Positions 18,844 through 27,063 of a DNA stretch of 64,000 bases are shown one piece after another. This DNA comes from Cupriavidus sp. P-10 (GTDB taxonomy: Bacteria > Pseudomonadota > Gammaproteobacteria > Burkholderiales > Burkholderiaceae), in NCBI RefSeq assembly GCF_003402535.2, contig NZ_AP025171.1, positions 248,001 through 312,000 of the forward strand. Direction: 5' to 3'. Below the pieces are notes generated by a model. The model saw only the letters and a program-made list of their open reading frames with translations, was not told the origin of the DNA and did no database searches. The translations under genes and the position numbers were made by a program. Numbering within the stretch: position 1 is the first letter of the stretch; every line of letters begins with the position of its first letter.

Positions 18844-21204
18844 ATGAGCGTAGCCAAATTTGTCGCCGCCAACGGCCGTGAAGCCATGCGCCAGGTGCGC
18901 GAAGCCATGGGCCCTGATGCCGTGGTGCTGTCCAACCGCACCGTCGAAGGCGGCGTAGAAATCGTCGCCATGCGCGATGCCGATCTGGGCAGCGTGTCGG
19001 CCAGTGCACAGACCTACGTCCCGCCCGCGCCGGCGATGGTGGTGGCGGAGACGCCTGCCATTGGCGACCTGCGCGGCGAACTTCAGTCGATGCGCGCGAT
19101 GCTGGAGCGCCAGCTCGCCGGCATCGGCAATGCGCCCGCCGGCGCCGGCCACGGTGTTGCCGCCAGCGACCCGCTGCGCGAATCGCTGTTCGAATGGATG
19201 GTGGGCGCCGGCTTCTCCGGCCAGCTGGCGCGCACGCTGCTGGCGCGCCTGCCGCTGGGCTACGACCGTCCCGCCGCGATGACCTGGATCCGCAAGGAGC
19301 TGGCCAGCAAGGTGCCGGTGCTGGGCGACGAAGACCACCTGTTCGCGCAGGGCGGCGTGCTGGCGCTGATCGGGCCCACCGGCGTGGGCAAGACCACCAC
19401 CACTGCCAAGCTGGCGGCTCGCTTCGTGCTGCGCCACGGCGCCGACAAGCTGGCGCTGCTGACTACCGACAGCTTCCGTATCGGCGCGCATGAACAGCTG
19501 CGCATCTATGGCGACATCCTCGGCGTGCCGGTGCATGCGGTGAAAGATGCCGCCGACCTGCGCTTCGCGCTGGCGGCGATGAAGGACAAGCACCTGGTCA
19601 TCATCGACACCGTCGGCATGAGCCAGCGCGACCGCAGCCTGTCGGAGCAGATCGCCATGCTGGCCGGTGTGCCCGCGCCGGTGCAGCGCGTACTGCTGCT
19701 CAACGGGGCCAGCCACGGCGACACGCTCAATGAGGTCGTGCATGCCTACCGCCACGATGCCGCGCCCGATGACGGCGGCATCGATGGCTGCATCATCAGC
19801 AAGCTGGATGAGGCCACCCACCTGGGTTCAGTGCTCGACGTGGTGATCCGCCACCGCCTGCCGGTGTTCTACGCCTCCACCGGCCAGCGCGTGCCCGAGC
19901 ACCTGGAACTGGCCAGCAGCACGGCGCTGGTCGAACGCGCTTTCCTGACCCCACGCCGCGGCTCGGTCTTTGCCGATGCCGACGCCGCGCGCCGCCGCCA
20001 GGCGGCAGCGGACGAGCAGGCCGCGAAGGACGGGAACGGCGGGAAGGGCAGCGCCGACGACGTGCTGCGCTCGCTCACCGACAGCGCCGATGCGCTGGGC
20101 CAGTGCGTCGCGGAACTCAACGGCGCGGGCCTCGGCTTCGACCTGGCGCGCTCGCTGTGGCAGCAGCGCACCGCGGGCGATACCGCGCTGCGCGCGATGG
20201 CGCAGCAGGTGCGCGAAGCGGTCTGCCGCGACGTCAACCGCGCCTGCGACCAGTACGTGCTGGCGCTGGCGGCCACGCTGCCGGTCAGCGTGCCCGGCCG
20301 CCGCACGCCGCAGCCGCTGCAGCACACGCTGTGGCTGGGCGACCGCGACGGCACGCCGCTGGCCGCCACCGTCACCGCCGCCGGCCGCGCCGGCCAGCCG
20401 CTGGGCGAGGCCGATGCCGAGGCCGCCAACCTGCGCGCGGCCATGAGCGCTGCGCGCAAGGTGGTCAACCTGGTCGACGCGATGCCGTCCGCCGCCACGC
20501 TGGCGCGCTGGCAGCAGGCCGGCGAACGCTGGATCGCGGGCGCGCGCAAGACCGTGCGCGTGGTCAGCACAGGCGCCGCCTGGAAGCTCGATGCGCTCGC
20601 CGATACGCTGACCTTCCACGCCGTCGGCGACGCCGTCGTGCGTGAGCGCGACGCCGTGCGCTGGCTCGCCACCGCCGACGTGCGCGTGCCCGACAGCCCC
20701 GCGCGCGGCAAGGGCGCCCCCGAAGGCGGCATCGATGCCTGCCTGGTAGTGGTGCGCCTGGTCGATCGCGCCAGCGGCGAGCTGCTCGATGCCCGCTATT
20801 TGCTGTGCGACCCGGCACTGGCGCCGGACGCGGCGCAGGTGGCGCACTGGACGCCGTGGTCGGACACGGCCGAAACGCGCCTGCGCACGCTGCGCCATGC
20901 CGCCGACCACTTCGCGCAGGATGCCGAAGCCGGCCACGCCGGCAGTGCCGCACTCGCGGCGCTGCAGCTTGGCCTGTCCGTGCTGCGCCTGGAACACGCG
21001 CCGACCGCGACCGCGCCGGCTTTCTTGGCACGGCTGGCCGGCCGCACCGTGCGGGCCGGCGCGGCGGTGCCGGGCACCGCGCTCAATGAGGGCATGGGCC
21101 GCATGCTGGCGCTGCTCGACGTATTGGAGAACTACCCCGGCCGCGCGGCGGCGGCACCTGCCGCCGCCGTGGAAGCGGCCGATGTCATGGGAGCCCTGCA
21201 GTGA
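18844..21204 (+). CDS. flhF: Flagellar GTPase FlhF with long C-terminal extension
   Basis: 786 aa, much longer than the typical FlhF of ~370-480 aa. The N-terminal MSVAKFVAANGREAMRQVRE region and the SRP-type NG domain (~100-385) are intact: G1 GPTGVGKTTTTA (177-184), DSFRIGAHEQL, DTVGMSQRD, and SKLDEATHLG. After ~residue 390 comes ~395 residues of Ala/Arg-rich sequence without a recognised domain, including a more structured part near 600-700. FlhF controls flagellar placement and number. Start ATG 18844 matches the family N-terminus. It overlaps flhG. Confidence 0.93.
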   Translation: MSVAKFVAANGREAMRQVREAMGPDAVVLSNRTVEGGVEIVAMRDADLGSVSASAQTYVPPAPAMVVAETPAIGDLRGELQSMRAMLERQLAGIGNAPAGAGHGVAASDPLRESLFEWMVGAGFSGQLARTLLARLPLGYDRPAAMTWIRKELASKVPVLGDEDHLFAQGGVLALIGPTGVGKTTTTAKLAARFVLRHGADKLALLTTDSFRIGAHEQLRIYGDILGVPVHAVKDAADLRFALAAMKDKHLVIIDTVGMSQRDRSLSEQIAMLAGVPAPVQRVLLLNGASHGDTLNEVVHAYRHDAAPDDGGIDGCIISKLDEATHLGSVLDVVIRHRLPVFYASTGQRVPEHLELASSTALVERAFLTPRRGSVFADADAARRRQAAADEQAAKDGNGGKGSADDVLRSLTDSADALGQCVAELNGAGLGFDLARSLWQQRTAGDTALRAMAQQVREAVCRDVNRACDQYVLALAATLPVSVPGRRTPQPLQHTLWLGDRDGTPLAATVTAAGRAGQPLGEADAEAANLRAAMSAARKVVNLVDAMPSAATLARWQQAGERWIAGARKTVRVVSTGAAWKLDALADTLTFHAVGDAVVRERDAVRWLATADVRVPDSPARGKGAPEGGIDACLVVVRLVDRASGELLDARYLLCDPALAPDAAQVAHWTPWSDTAETRLRTLRHAADHFAQDAEAGHAGSAALAALQLGLSVLRLEHAPTATAPAFLARLAGRTVRAGAAVPGTALNEGMGRMLALLDVLENYPGRAAAAPAAAVEAADVMGALQ

Positions 21205-22010
21205 GCACCCTCGCCATGGACCAGGCAGAAAGCCTGCGGCGCATGCTGGCGCCGCGCACCACGCGCCGCATCGCCGTGGTCGCCAGCGAGCGCGGCGCCG
21301 GCGCCACCACCGTGGCGCTGGGCCTGTCGCAAGCCCTGGCGATGCAGGGCGAGCGCGTACTGCTGCTCGACGAAGACCCGGCCACGGCGCGCGCGACCAG
21401 ACTCGCCGGCGCGACCCCGGCCGGCACGCTCGCCGACGTGCAGGAGGGGCGCCTGCCCCTGGAAGCCGCGGCGGGAGTCGGCACCGGCGGCGCGGTATCG
21501 GTGCTTCCGGCTGGCCGCCAACGCGCGGGGCTTGAGGTGCCCGCCACGGCGCTGTCGGCCTTCCGCAGCGTGCTGGTGGATGCCACCGCCGATGCCGACG
21601 GCGCGCTGTCGCCCTTTGCCGGCGGCGCGCACAACGTAGTGATCGTGATGCGCCCGGAACTGGCGTCGATCACCGCCGCGTATGCCTGCATCAAGCGCCT
21701 GCACCACCTGTACGCCTGGCGCCGCTTCCACCTCGTGGTCAACATGGCCGCCACCGAACTCGCGGTGCAGGCGATCCTGCGCAACCTGGCGCGCACCGCC
21801 AGCCAGTACCTGGGCGTGGAAGTGCAGTGCGCCGGCTGGCTGCCGGCCGATCCGCTGGTGGCGCGCGGCGTGCAGCTCGGCCGCTGCGTAGTCGAAGCCT
21901 TCCCGGCCGCACCCGCGACCAGCGCGCTGCGCCGCGCCGCCGGCAGCATCGGCGGCTGGCCGTTGCGGGCCGAGGCGCCAGCCCCCGCCGCAACGCCCGT
22001 GCCGGCATGA
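21201..22010 (+). CDS. flhG: Flagellar number regulator FlhG/FleN, degenerate P-loop
   Basis: 269 aa, a MinD/ParA-type ATPase homologue that normally counters FlhF and limits flagellar number. The fold is recognisable (RRIAVVASERGAGATTVALG, VLLLDEDPATAR, FRSVLVDATADADG, VVNMAA). The P-loop reads ERGAGATT, so both the signature and the catalytic lysines of the deviant Walker A motif (KGGxGKT) are absent. GTG 21201 overlaps the flhF stop; ATG 21216 is an alternative. The context between flhF and fliA is the usual one for FlhG. Confidence 0.85.
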   Translation: MSTLAMDQAESLRRMLAPRTTRRIAVVASERGAGATTVALGLSQALAMQGERVLLLDEDPATARATRLAGATPAGTLADVQEGRLPLEAAAGVGTGGAVSVLPAGRQRAGLEVPATALSAFRSVLVDATADADGALSPFAGGAHNVVIVMRPELASITAAYACIKRLHHLYAWRRFHLVVNMAATELAVQAILRNLARTASQYLGVEVQCAGWLPADPLVARGVQLGRCVVEAFPAAPATSALRRAAGSIGGWPLRAEAPAPAATPVPA

Positions 22011-22056
22011 GCGCCGCCCGAACCATGCCTTACCAACGAACCAGACCCTGAGCCAG

Positions 22057-22080
22057 CCGGCGCGCCACGTGGCGCGCCGG
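22057..22080. repeat. 24-nt perfect palindrome upstream of fliA
   Basis: A perfect 24-nt palindrome centred on CACGTG (22065-22072 region), GC-rich on both arms, lies in the 102-nt gap between flhG and fliA, 33 nt before the fliA start. As RNA it would form a very stable stem with no T-tract after it. It may attenuate read-through into fliA or be a protein-binding site. Confidence 0.5.
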
Positions 22081-22112
22081 TCCAGCAATCCAGCATTCAC
22101 GAGAATTGCACC

Positions 22113-22829
22113 ATGTACACGATCCAGGGAAAGCTCGACCAGGCCGACGTGGTCAAGGCGCACGCACAGCTGGTGCGTCGCATCGCCCTGCAGCTGGCCG
22201 CCAGGCTGCCTGCCAGCGTGCAGATCGACGACCTGATCCAGGCCGGCATGATCGGCCTGCTCGATGCCGCCAAGCGCTATGAAGACACCCACGGCGCGCG
22301 CTTCGAGACCTACGCCAGCCAGCGCATCCGCGGCGCCATGCTCGACGAGGTGCGCGCCAACGACTGGCAATCGCGCAGCCTGCGCCAGTTCACGCGCCGC
22401 ATCGAACGCACCCAGCGCTCGCTTGAGCAGAAGCTCGGACGCACGCCGCTCGACTCCGAAGTGGCTGAAGCGATGGAAATGGCGCTGGACGAATACCAGG
22501 TCCTGCTCAACGAGGTCTATGGCTGCCAGTTGCTGCATTACGAAGATTTCGAGCGCTCCGGCGAAGAAGATTTCCTTGACCGCCACCTCGGCGCCAGCGA
22601 TGACGGCAACCCGCTGAAAGTGCTGATGGAAAGCGGCATGCGCGAGGCGCTGATCCGCGCCATCGACCGGCTGCCCGAGCGCGAGAAGCTGGTGCTGTCG
22701 CTGTGCTACGACCAGGAGCTGAACCTGCGTGAGATCGGGGCCGTGCTGGATGTGACCGAGTCACGGGTGTGCCAGATCCGGGGGCAGGCGATTACGCGGT
22801 TGCGGAACCAGTTGCGTGGGTTGCTGTGA
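22113..22829 (+). CDS. fliA: Flagellar sigma factor FliA (sigma-28)
   Basis: 238 aa, usual length. Sigma-70 family regions 2 (QIDDLIQAGMIGLLDAAKRY, FETYASQRIRGAMLDEVRAN), 3 and 4 (LPEREKLVLSLCYDQELNLR, then EIGAVLDVTESRVCQI) are complete. It directs class III flagellar promoters and is held by FlgM, encoded nearby at 23850-24158. Sigma-28 type promoters are visible upstream of flgM and flgK. Its stop overlaps the flhE start. Confidence 0.97.
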   Translation: MYTIQGKLDQADVVKAHAQLVRRIALQLAARLPASVQIDDLIQAGMIGLLDAAKRYEDTHGARFETYASQRIRGAMLDEVRANDWQSRSLRQFTRRIERTQRSLEQKLGRTPLDSEVAEAMEMALDEYQVLLNEVYGCQLLHYEDFERSGEEDFLDRHLGASDDGNPLKVLMESGMREALIRAIDRLPEREKLVLSLCYDQELNLREIGAVLDVTESRVCQIRGQAITRLRNQLRGLL

Positions 22830-23257
22830 TGTCCAGCCTGGCGCGCGTTGCCTGCCTCGGGCTCGTGGCGGGGTCTGCCTGTGCCTGGGCGGCGATCGAA
22901 GGCGGCACGCGGCATGCGTGGACCGGGTCGGTCAATGGGCCGGCGTTGCATGGGCGCGGGCAGCGGGCCGTGTCGGCGCCGATCCAGCCGGTGGGGGTGC
23001 TGCCTCAGGCTGAAGGGGTGATTACCACGGTGCGCTGGCGCTACAGCTTTGCGCAGACGCCGCCGGTTGAGTTGCAGGCATATCTCTGCAATGCGCAGCG
23101 GTGTGTGATGCTGCCTCAGGCCGAGGGGCAGACCTCCGCGTTCGCCGGGGACGATGCTACCAAGGGGTTTGTGTTTGCGTTCCGGGTGCCGGGGCAGGGG
23201 AGCCTGGTGCCGGTTTTGCAGGGGCGGAGCAATGAGGTGGTTGTTGGGTTTCGGTAG
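22829..23257 (+). CDS. flhE: Flagellar protein FlhE
   Basis: 142 aa from ATG 22829, which overlaps the fliA stop (TGATG). A signal peptide is visible (hydrophobic LARVACLGLVAGSACAWA). The mature part matches FlhE: HGRGQRAVSAPIQ, RWRYSF, then LCNAQRC with two cysteines, and the C-terminal PVLQGRSNEVVVGFR. FlhE is a periplasmic protein linked to the flagellar rod/export gate. In enterics it follows flhA; here it follows fliA. Function is taken from the family. Confidence 0.88.
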   Translation: MSSLARVACLGLVAGSACAWAAIEGGTRHAWTGSVNGPALHGRGQRAVSAPIQPVGVLPQAEGVITTVRWRYSFAQTPPVELQAYLCNAQRCVMLPQAEGQTSAFAGDDATKGFVFAFRVPGQGSLVPVLQGRSNEVVVGFR

Positions 23258-23268
23258 ACAAATGTTGT

Positions 23269-23370
23269 GCCTTGCGGCTGGGCATCTTGTGGCTATTTGA
23301 TCTGCCCGGTTCCACCCTTTAGGGCGGAACCGGGCGCATCAAATAGCTACCTGATGCCCAGTCGCAAGGC
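23269..23370. repeat. 102-nt near-perfect inverted repeat, convergent terminator region
   Basis: Three nested arms pair in register. GCCTTGCGGCTGGGCATC (23269-23286) pairs with 23353-23370 with one G-T mismatch. GCTATTTGAT (23292-23301) pairs with 23338-23347. GCCCGGTTCC (23304-23313) pairs with 23326-23335. The loop ACCCTTTAGGGC is itself partly self-complementary. It separates the convergent fliA-flhE and flgN genes, so bidirectional termination is likely. Its size and near symmetry also suit a REP- or MITE-like repetitive element. Confidence 0.8.
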
Positions 23371-23380
23371 TAAGCTCAAA

Positions 23381-23842
23381 TCAGCCAGCCGCCAGGCTCA
23401 CACCCCCAACCCCGGCCGCCGCCCTCCCATCCTTCCCATACAACCCGGCATCCCCGCCGCAATGCTGCCGCAGCGCCTGAATCGCCTCCTGCGTGAATTC
23501 GAGGTGGGCCTTGATGACGGCGCCATTCAGCGCATTGCCATCCCGCGTCACCCGGGCAGCAAAGATCAGCTTGCGCCAGGCTTCGGCGACACCGGCATCA
23601 ATCTGCTGGCCAAGCAATTGCCCATCGGCACCGGTGCGCAAGCCGAGCGCCTGCATCTGCGCCTCGCGCGCCCGAACCTGGCGCGACAGCGCCTGACCCA
23701 CCTCCACCTTGCGCGTCAGCAATTCGCTGAGCGCAGTGAAATCCCCGCGCTTTATGGCATCGCGCTCTTGCGCAAGAAGCTGCCCGAAGGTCTCAAGGCC
23801 TTCGGTTTCACGCTGCAGGGACTGGATCAGGCTTTGGCTCAT
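23381..23842 (-). CDS. flgN: Flagellar export chaperone FlgN
   Basis: 153 aa from ATG 23842 (reads MSQSLIQSLQRETEGLETFG). FlgN chaperones the hook-filament junction proteins FlgK and FlgL, which are encoded at 33102-36295. The sequence is a long alpha-helical coiled structure (LLAQERDAIKRGDFTALSEL, then a C-terminal helix LEFTQEAIQALRQ) as in FlgN. It lies 7 nt downstream of flgM in the same operon. An upstream in-frame extension to 23941 overlaps flgM and is unlikely. Confidence 0.88.
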   Translation of the reverse strand: MSQSLIQSLQRETEGLETFGQLLAQERDAIKRGDFTALSELLTRKVEVGQALSRQVRAREAQMQALGLRTGADGQLLGQQIDAGVAEAWRKLIFAARVTRDGNALNGAVIKAHLEFTQEAIQALRQHCGGDAGLYGKDGRAAAGVGGVSLAAG

Positions 23843-23849
23843 GATTTGG

Positions 23850-24158
23850 CTAGTGCGGGTCGGCCTGGCCGAACTCGCGCAAAGTGGCGAGCAGGCCATC
23901 GGCAATCTTGCCCGGGTCGATCTTGATCCGGCCCTCGGCAATAGCCTGGCGGATCTCTTCGACCTTGGCGGTATCGATATCGTCGTCGGTTTCCTGCGTC
24001 AGGCGGCTGCTGATCTCGCGCACCTGCGCGGCCAGCGGGCTGACGCTCAGCCCGGAGGACGGCGTGGCGGCGCTGGCCGGTGCGGCCTGGGGCCGGGCGG
24101 CGGCGTCGCCTGCGGGCGCGTCGGCGGGCCGGGACGAGGTGGAATGGTTGATCTTCAC
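23850..24158 (-). CDS. flgM: Anti-sigma-28 factor FlgM
   Basis: 102 aa. The short N-terminus (MKINHSTSSRPADAPAG) is disordered and Ala/Pro-rich, as expected for an exported anti-sigma factor. The C-terminal sigma-binding half is recognisable (VDTAK-like segment DIDTAKVEEIRQAIAEGRI, then GKIADGLLATL). FlgM holds FliA until the hook is complete and then leaves through the export apparatus. A sigma-28 promoter lies 28-54 nt upstream. Confidence 0.92.
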   Translation of the reverse strand: MKINHSTSSRPADAPAGDAAARPQAAPASAATPSSGLSVSPLAAQVREISSRLTQETDDDIDTAKVEEIRQAIAEGRIKIDPGKIADGLLATLREFGQADPH

Positions 24159-24185
24159 GGGCGTTCCTTGCTGGTTTCCTATGGC

Positions 24186-24212
24186 ATTACGGCCGCGGCG
24201 GCGAAATCTTTA
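24186..24212 (-). promoter_or_regulatory. Sigma-28 (FliA) promoter for flgMN
   Basis: On the minus strand TAAAGATT (24205-24212) is followed after 11 nt by GCCGTAAT (24186-24193). This is close to the sigma-28 consensus TAAAGTTT-N11-GCCGATAA. It sits directly upstream of flgM, giving the usual feedback of FliA on its own inhibitor. Confidence 0.8.
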
Positions 24213-24318
24213 GGGAACGTGCCCCGTATTGCCCGCACGGCAGGACCGGCGGCATTTTCTCATGCCGCGGCGCCATCTGAATCCGGCTGTCAGCCACGAT
24301 TCGAAAGACTGGAAGTGC

Positions 24319-25113
24319 TTATTGCAGCACGACCGTGTCGCCGCTGCGCACCAGGCCGTTGACCACCTGGCCGTTGCGCAGGCGTACCTGCACGGTATTG
24401 CCGGCGGCGGCGTCGGCCAGCACCTTGCCTTCGCTGGAGATCTGGAAGGCATCGCCTTCGACGGACACGGTGACGGTCTGCCCCTGGCGTACGGCGATGG
24501 CCTTGCGCAGCAGGTCGCTGCGCATGGGCGAGCCGGCGGCGATGCGGTTGGCGGCGACGGCGCCGGCGAGCTGTGCCGGGTCGGTAATGACCGCGCGCGG
24601 CAAGGTGGCCAGGTCGCCCTGGCGCACTTCGATATCGGCCTGGCCGACCGGTTCGCCCGGACCCAGCGCGCGCGAGGCGACGTAGTAGTCAGTCAGCACC
24701 GACACGCGCGCCTGCATATAGCGCACCCACGGCCGCTCGCCGCCGCAGCGCACGCCGACCGAAACCCGGCCCCACGGCGATGCGCCGGCGGGCAGGAACG
24801 GATCGGGCGAGACGCAGTCCGGCGCGCGGCCGCCCGACGGCGGCGCTACCTGCACGCTGACCTTGCCCGGCAGGCCGGCGGTCTGCTGCAGCAGGAAGCG
24901 CTCCACGGCAACGCGTGCGGGATCCTCGGTGAAGGGGCTCGCAGTGGCTGCGGGCTGGCCGCCCGGCGCCTGCATGGCGACCGGCGTGACCTGCGCCGGC
25001 GCGGCGCCAGTGGCCCCGGCAAGACACAGCAGGCACGCCGCCAGCAGGGCCTGTGCCTTGCGCGGGCCGTGGCGGCGGGAATAGCGGCGGAGGGTGCGGC
25101 GATTGGCGTTCAT
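24319..25113 (-). CDS. flgA: Flagellar P-ring assembly chaperone FlgA
   Basis: 264 aa. An N-terminal hydrophobic signal segment (ALLAACLLCLAGATGAAPAQ) directs it to the periplasm. The C-terminal SAF-like domain is recognisable (DYYVASRALGPGEPVGQADI, PMRSDLLRKAIAVRQGQTV, and NTVQVRLRNGQVVNG). FlgA helps FlgI form the P-ring. It is divergent from flgB across a 290-nt region and upstream of flgM with a 160-nt gap that contains the flgM promoter. Confidence 0.92.
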   Translation of the reverse strand: MNANRRTLRRYSRRHGPRKAQALLAACLLCLAGATGAAPAQVTPVAMQAPGGQPAATASPFTEDPARVAVERFLLQQTAGLPGKVSVQVAPPSGGRAPDCVSPDPFLPAGASPWGRVSVGVRCGGERPWVRYMQARVSVLTDYYVASRALGPGEPVGQADIEVRQGDLATLPRAVITDPAQLAGAVAANRIAAGSPMRSDLLRKAIAVRQGQTVTVSVEGDAFQISSEGKVLADAAAGNTVQVRLRNGQVVNGLVRSGDTVVLQ

Positions 25114-25403
25114 CTGGTCTTCCCGGCAAGGACGGCAGGGCGTGCGCTGGCATGCCTGGCGCGCTGCCCCGTGACCTGCGGCGCGCCCCGTCTACATCAG
25201 TCATCGGGTTCCGATTGTAGGCAGCGCCTCGCGCGAGGGCGTGCCGAAATGCAAGGATTTCCCGTCCTTATTCATCCGATTGGCGTGACAGGCCCCCGCC
25301 TAAGATGGCAACCCTGAAGAAGGTCGTCCCTTCGCTATTCGTTGAATTCATTGAATTCGTTGTCCGGTGGTTCGGCCACGCAGTGGGACAGGGAGATGCC
25401 AGC
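25114..25403. promoter_or_regulatory. Divergent flgA/flgB control region
   Basis: No gene is supported in these 290 bases. CGCTATTCGT (25333-25342) is the exact reverse complement of the 10-mer seen upstream of flhB and is a candidate FlhDC half-site. Just after it, TTGAATTC occurs twice with the same phase (GAATTC at 25345 and 25354). A shared operator for the two divergent flg operons is plausible but inferred. Confidence 0.4.
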
Positions 25404-25811
25404 ATGATTGACAGACTCGACGCGTCGCTACGCTTCCAGCAGGAAGCGCTGAGCTTGCGCAACCAGCGGCAATCGGTGATTGCCTCCAATATCGCGCACG
25501 CCGATACCCCGGGCTACAAGGCCCGCGACTTCGATTTCGCCAGCACGCTGGCGCAGTCCGTGGAACGCGGCCAGCGCAACGAAGGCATGTCGCTGTCGAC
25601 CACCCAGGTGCGCCACCTGCCCGCGCAGGCGCCCACCCGCGAGGCGTTCGACCTGGCCTACCGCATCCCGCTGCAGTCCAGCGTCGACGGCAACACCGTG
25701 GAAATGGATGCCGAGCGCGTGGCCTTCGCCGACAACGCGGTGCATTTCGAGTCGGGCCTGACGGTGATGAACTCGAAGATCAAGACCATGCTGGCGGCGA
25801 TCCAGCAATAA
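25404..25811 (+). CDS. flgB: Flagellar basal-body rod protein FlgB
   Basis: 135 aa. The rod-type N-terminal motif is clear ([33 protein letters not shown]), as is the heptad-like C-terminus ([13 protein letters not shown]). FlgB is the most proximal rod subunit. ATG 25404 follows GGGAG at 25391-25395. It starts the flgBCDEFGHIJ series. Confidence 0.96.
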   Translation: MIDRLDASLRFQQEALSLRNQRQSVIASNIAHADTPGYKARDFDFASTLAQSVERGQRNEGMSLSTTQVRHLPAQAPTREAFDLAYRIPLQSSVDGNTVEMDAERVAFADNAVHFESGLTVMNSKIKTMLAAIQQ

Positions 25812-25845
25812 GCGAGCAACAGATCCAGCAGCAAGGAGAGAGCGC

Positions 25846-26253
25846 ATGCCGGCAATGAACATCTTCGACGTCGCGGGCTCGGCCATGGCGGCGCAGTCGC
25901 AGCGCATGAACGTGACCGCGTCCAACCTGGCCAACGCCGACAGCGTGGTCAGCCCCGACGGGCAGGCCTACCGTGCCAGGCAGGTCGTGTTCGGCATGGC
26001 GCCCACGCCCGGCCAGAGCGACGTCGGCGGCGTGCAGGTGGCCGGCATCAGCGAAGACCCGTCGCCGCCGCGCATGGTCCACAACCCCACGCATCCGATG
26101 GCGAACGCGCAGGGCTACGTGGTCATGCCCAACGTCAACCCGGTGGAAGAGATGGTCAACATGATCTCGGCATCGCGCTCGTACCAGGCCAATGTCGAGG
26201 TGCTCAACTCCGCCAAGAACATGATGCTGAAGACGCTGACGATCGGCCAGTAA
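25846..26253 (+). CDS. flgC: Flagellar basal-body rod protein FlgC
   Basis: 135 aa. Shows the N-terminal rod/hook family motif ([26 protein letters not shown]), the FlgC-typical [16 protein letters not shown], and the C-terminal segment [20 protein letters not shown]. Proximal rod subunit; directly follows flgB (34 nt). Confidence 0.97.
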   Translation: MPAMNIFDVAGSAMAAQSQRMNVTASNLANADSVVSPDGQAYRARQVVFGMAPTPGQSDVGGVQVAGISEDPSPPRMVHNPTHPMANAQGYVVMPNVNPVEEMVNMISASRSYQANVEVLNSAKNMMLKTLTIGQ

Positions 26254-26325
26254 GGTCCGGCCGACTTACACCGCCCCCCGATCGCATACCTGAACGCATA
26301 CCTGAACGCAACGCCGGAAGCCGAC

Positions 26326-26991
26326 ATGACAACCACCTCCTCGGTCAACAGCAACACCCAGGGCATCAACGATGCCCTCAAGAGCGGCAGCGCCAGCGCT
26401 TCCGAACTCCAGAGCAACTTCCTGACCATGCTCGTCACGCAGATGAACAACCAGGATCCGCTCAACCCGATGGACAACTCGCAACTGACCTCGCAACTGG
26501 CGCAGATCAGCACGGTCAGCAGCATGCAGACCATGAACGCGACGCTGTCGCAGCTGCTGGCGCAGGTCAGCGCCAGCCGCGCGATGGATTCGGCCGCGCT
26601 GATCGGCCACACCGTGATGGTGCCGGGCACGCAGGTGTCGGTGACGGACGGCGTGGCGGGCAAGTTCGGCGTGGACCTGCCGTCCACGGCTGACGCGGTG
26701 ACGATCGACGTGCTCGACAAGGACGGCAACGTGGTCCGCACCATCGACATGAAGGGCCAGACCGCCGGCGTGCACGACGTCACGTGGGACGGCAAGAACA
26801 ATGCCGGCAACCTCGTGCCGAACGGCGACTACACCTTCAAGGTCACGGCCACTGCAAACGGCACCTCGGTGCAGCCGGTGGCGCTGACCTACGGCAAGGT
26901 ACAGAGCATCAGCGGCGACTCGACCGGCGTGCTGGTCGACCTGGGCAACGGGCAGACCGCCAACGTCGACGACGTGCGGCGCATTCTCTAA
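26326..26991 (+). CDS. flgD: Hook-capping scaffold protein FlgD
   Basis: 221 aa. The conserved N-terminal motif is present (NFLTMLVTQMNNQDPLNPMD, then NSQLTSQLAQISTVSSMQ). The C-terminal FlgD Ig/Tudor-like part follows (DVTWDGKNNAGNLVPNGDYT). FlgD caps the growing hook and is then lost. It follows flgC by 72 nt. Confidence 0.96.
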   Translation: MTTTSSVNSNTQGINDALKSGSASASELQSNFLTMLVTQMNNQDPLNPMDNSQLTSQLAQISTVSSMQTMNATLSQLLAQVSASRAMDSAALIGHTVMVPGTQVSVTDGVAGKFGVDLPSTADAVTIDVLDKDGNVVRTIDMKGQTAGVHDVTWDGKNNAGNLVPNGDYTFKVTATANGTSVQPVALTYGKVQSISGDSTGVLVDLGNGQTANVDDVRRIL

Positions 26992-27063
26992 TCGCAGGCG
27001 CCCGCCCAGCGCGCGCAATGCGCCGGCGGGCTTCAACGACAGCTAAAGCAAAGGAAGATAACC

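Noticed and set aside
23381..23941. FlgN start at 23941.
   Set aside because: The extra 33 residues overlap flgM and are Arg/Ser-rich; ATG 23842 matches the family.
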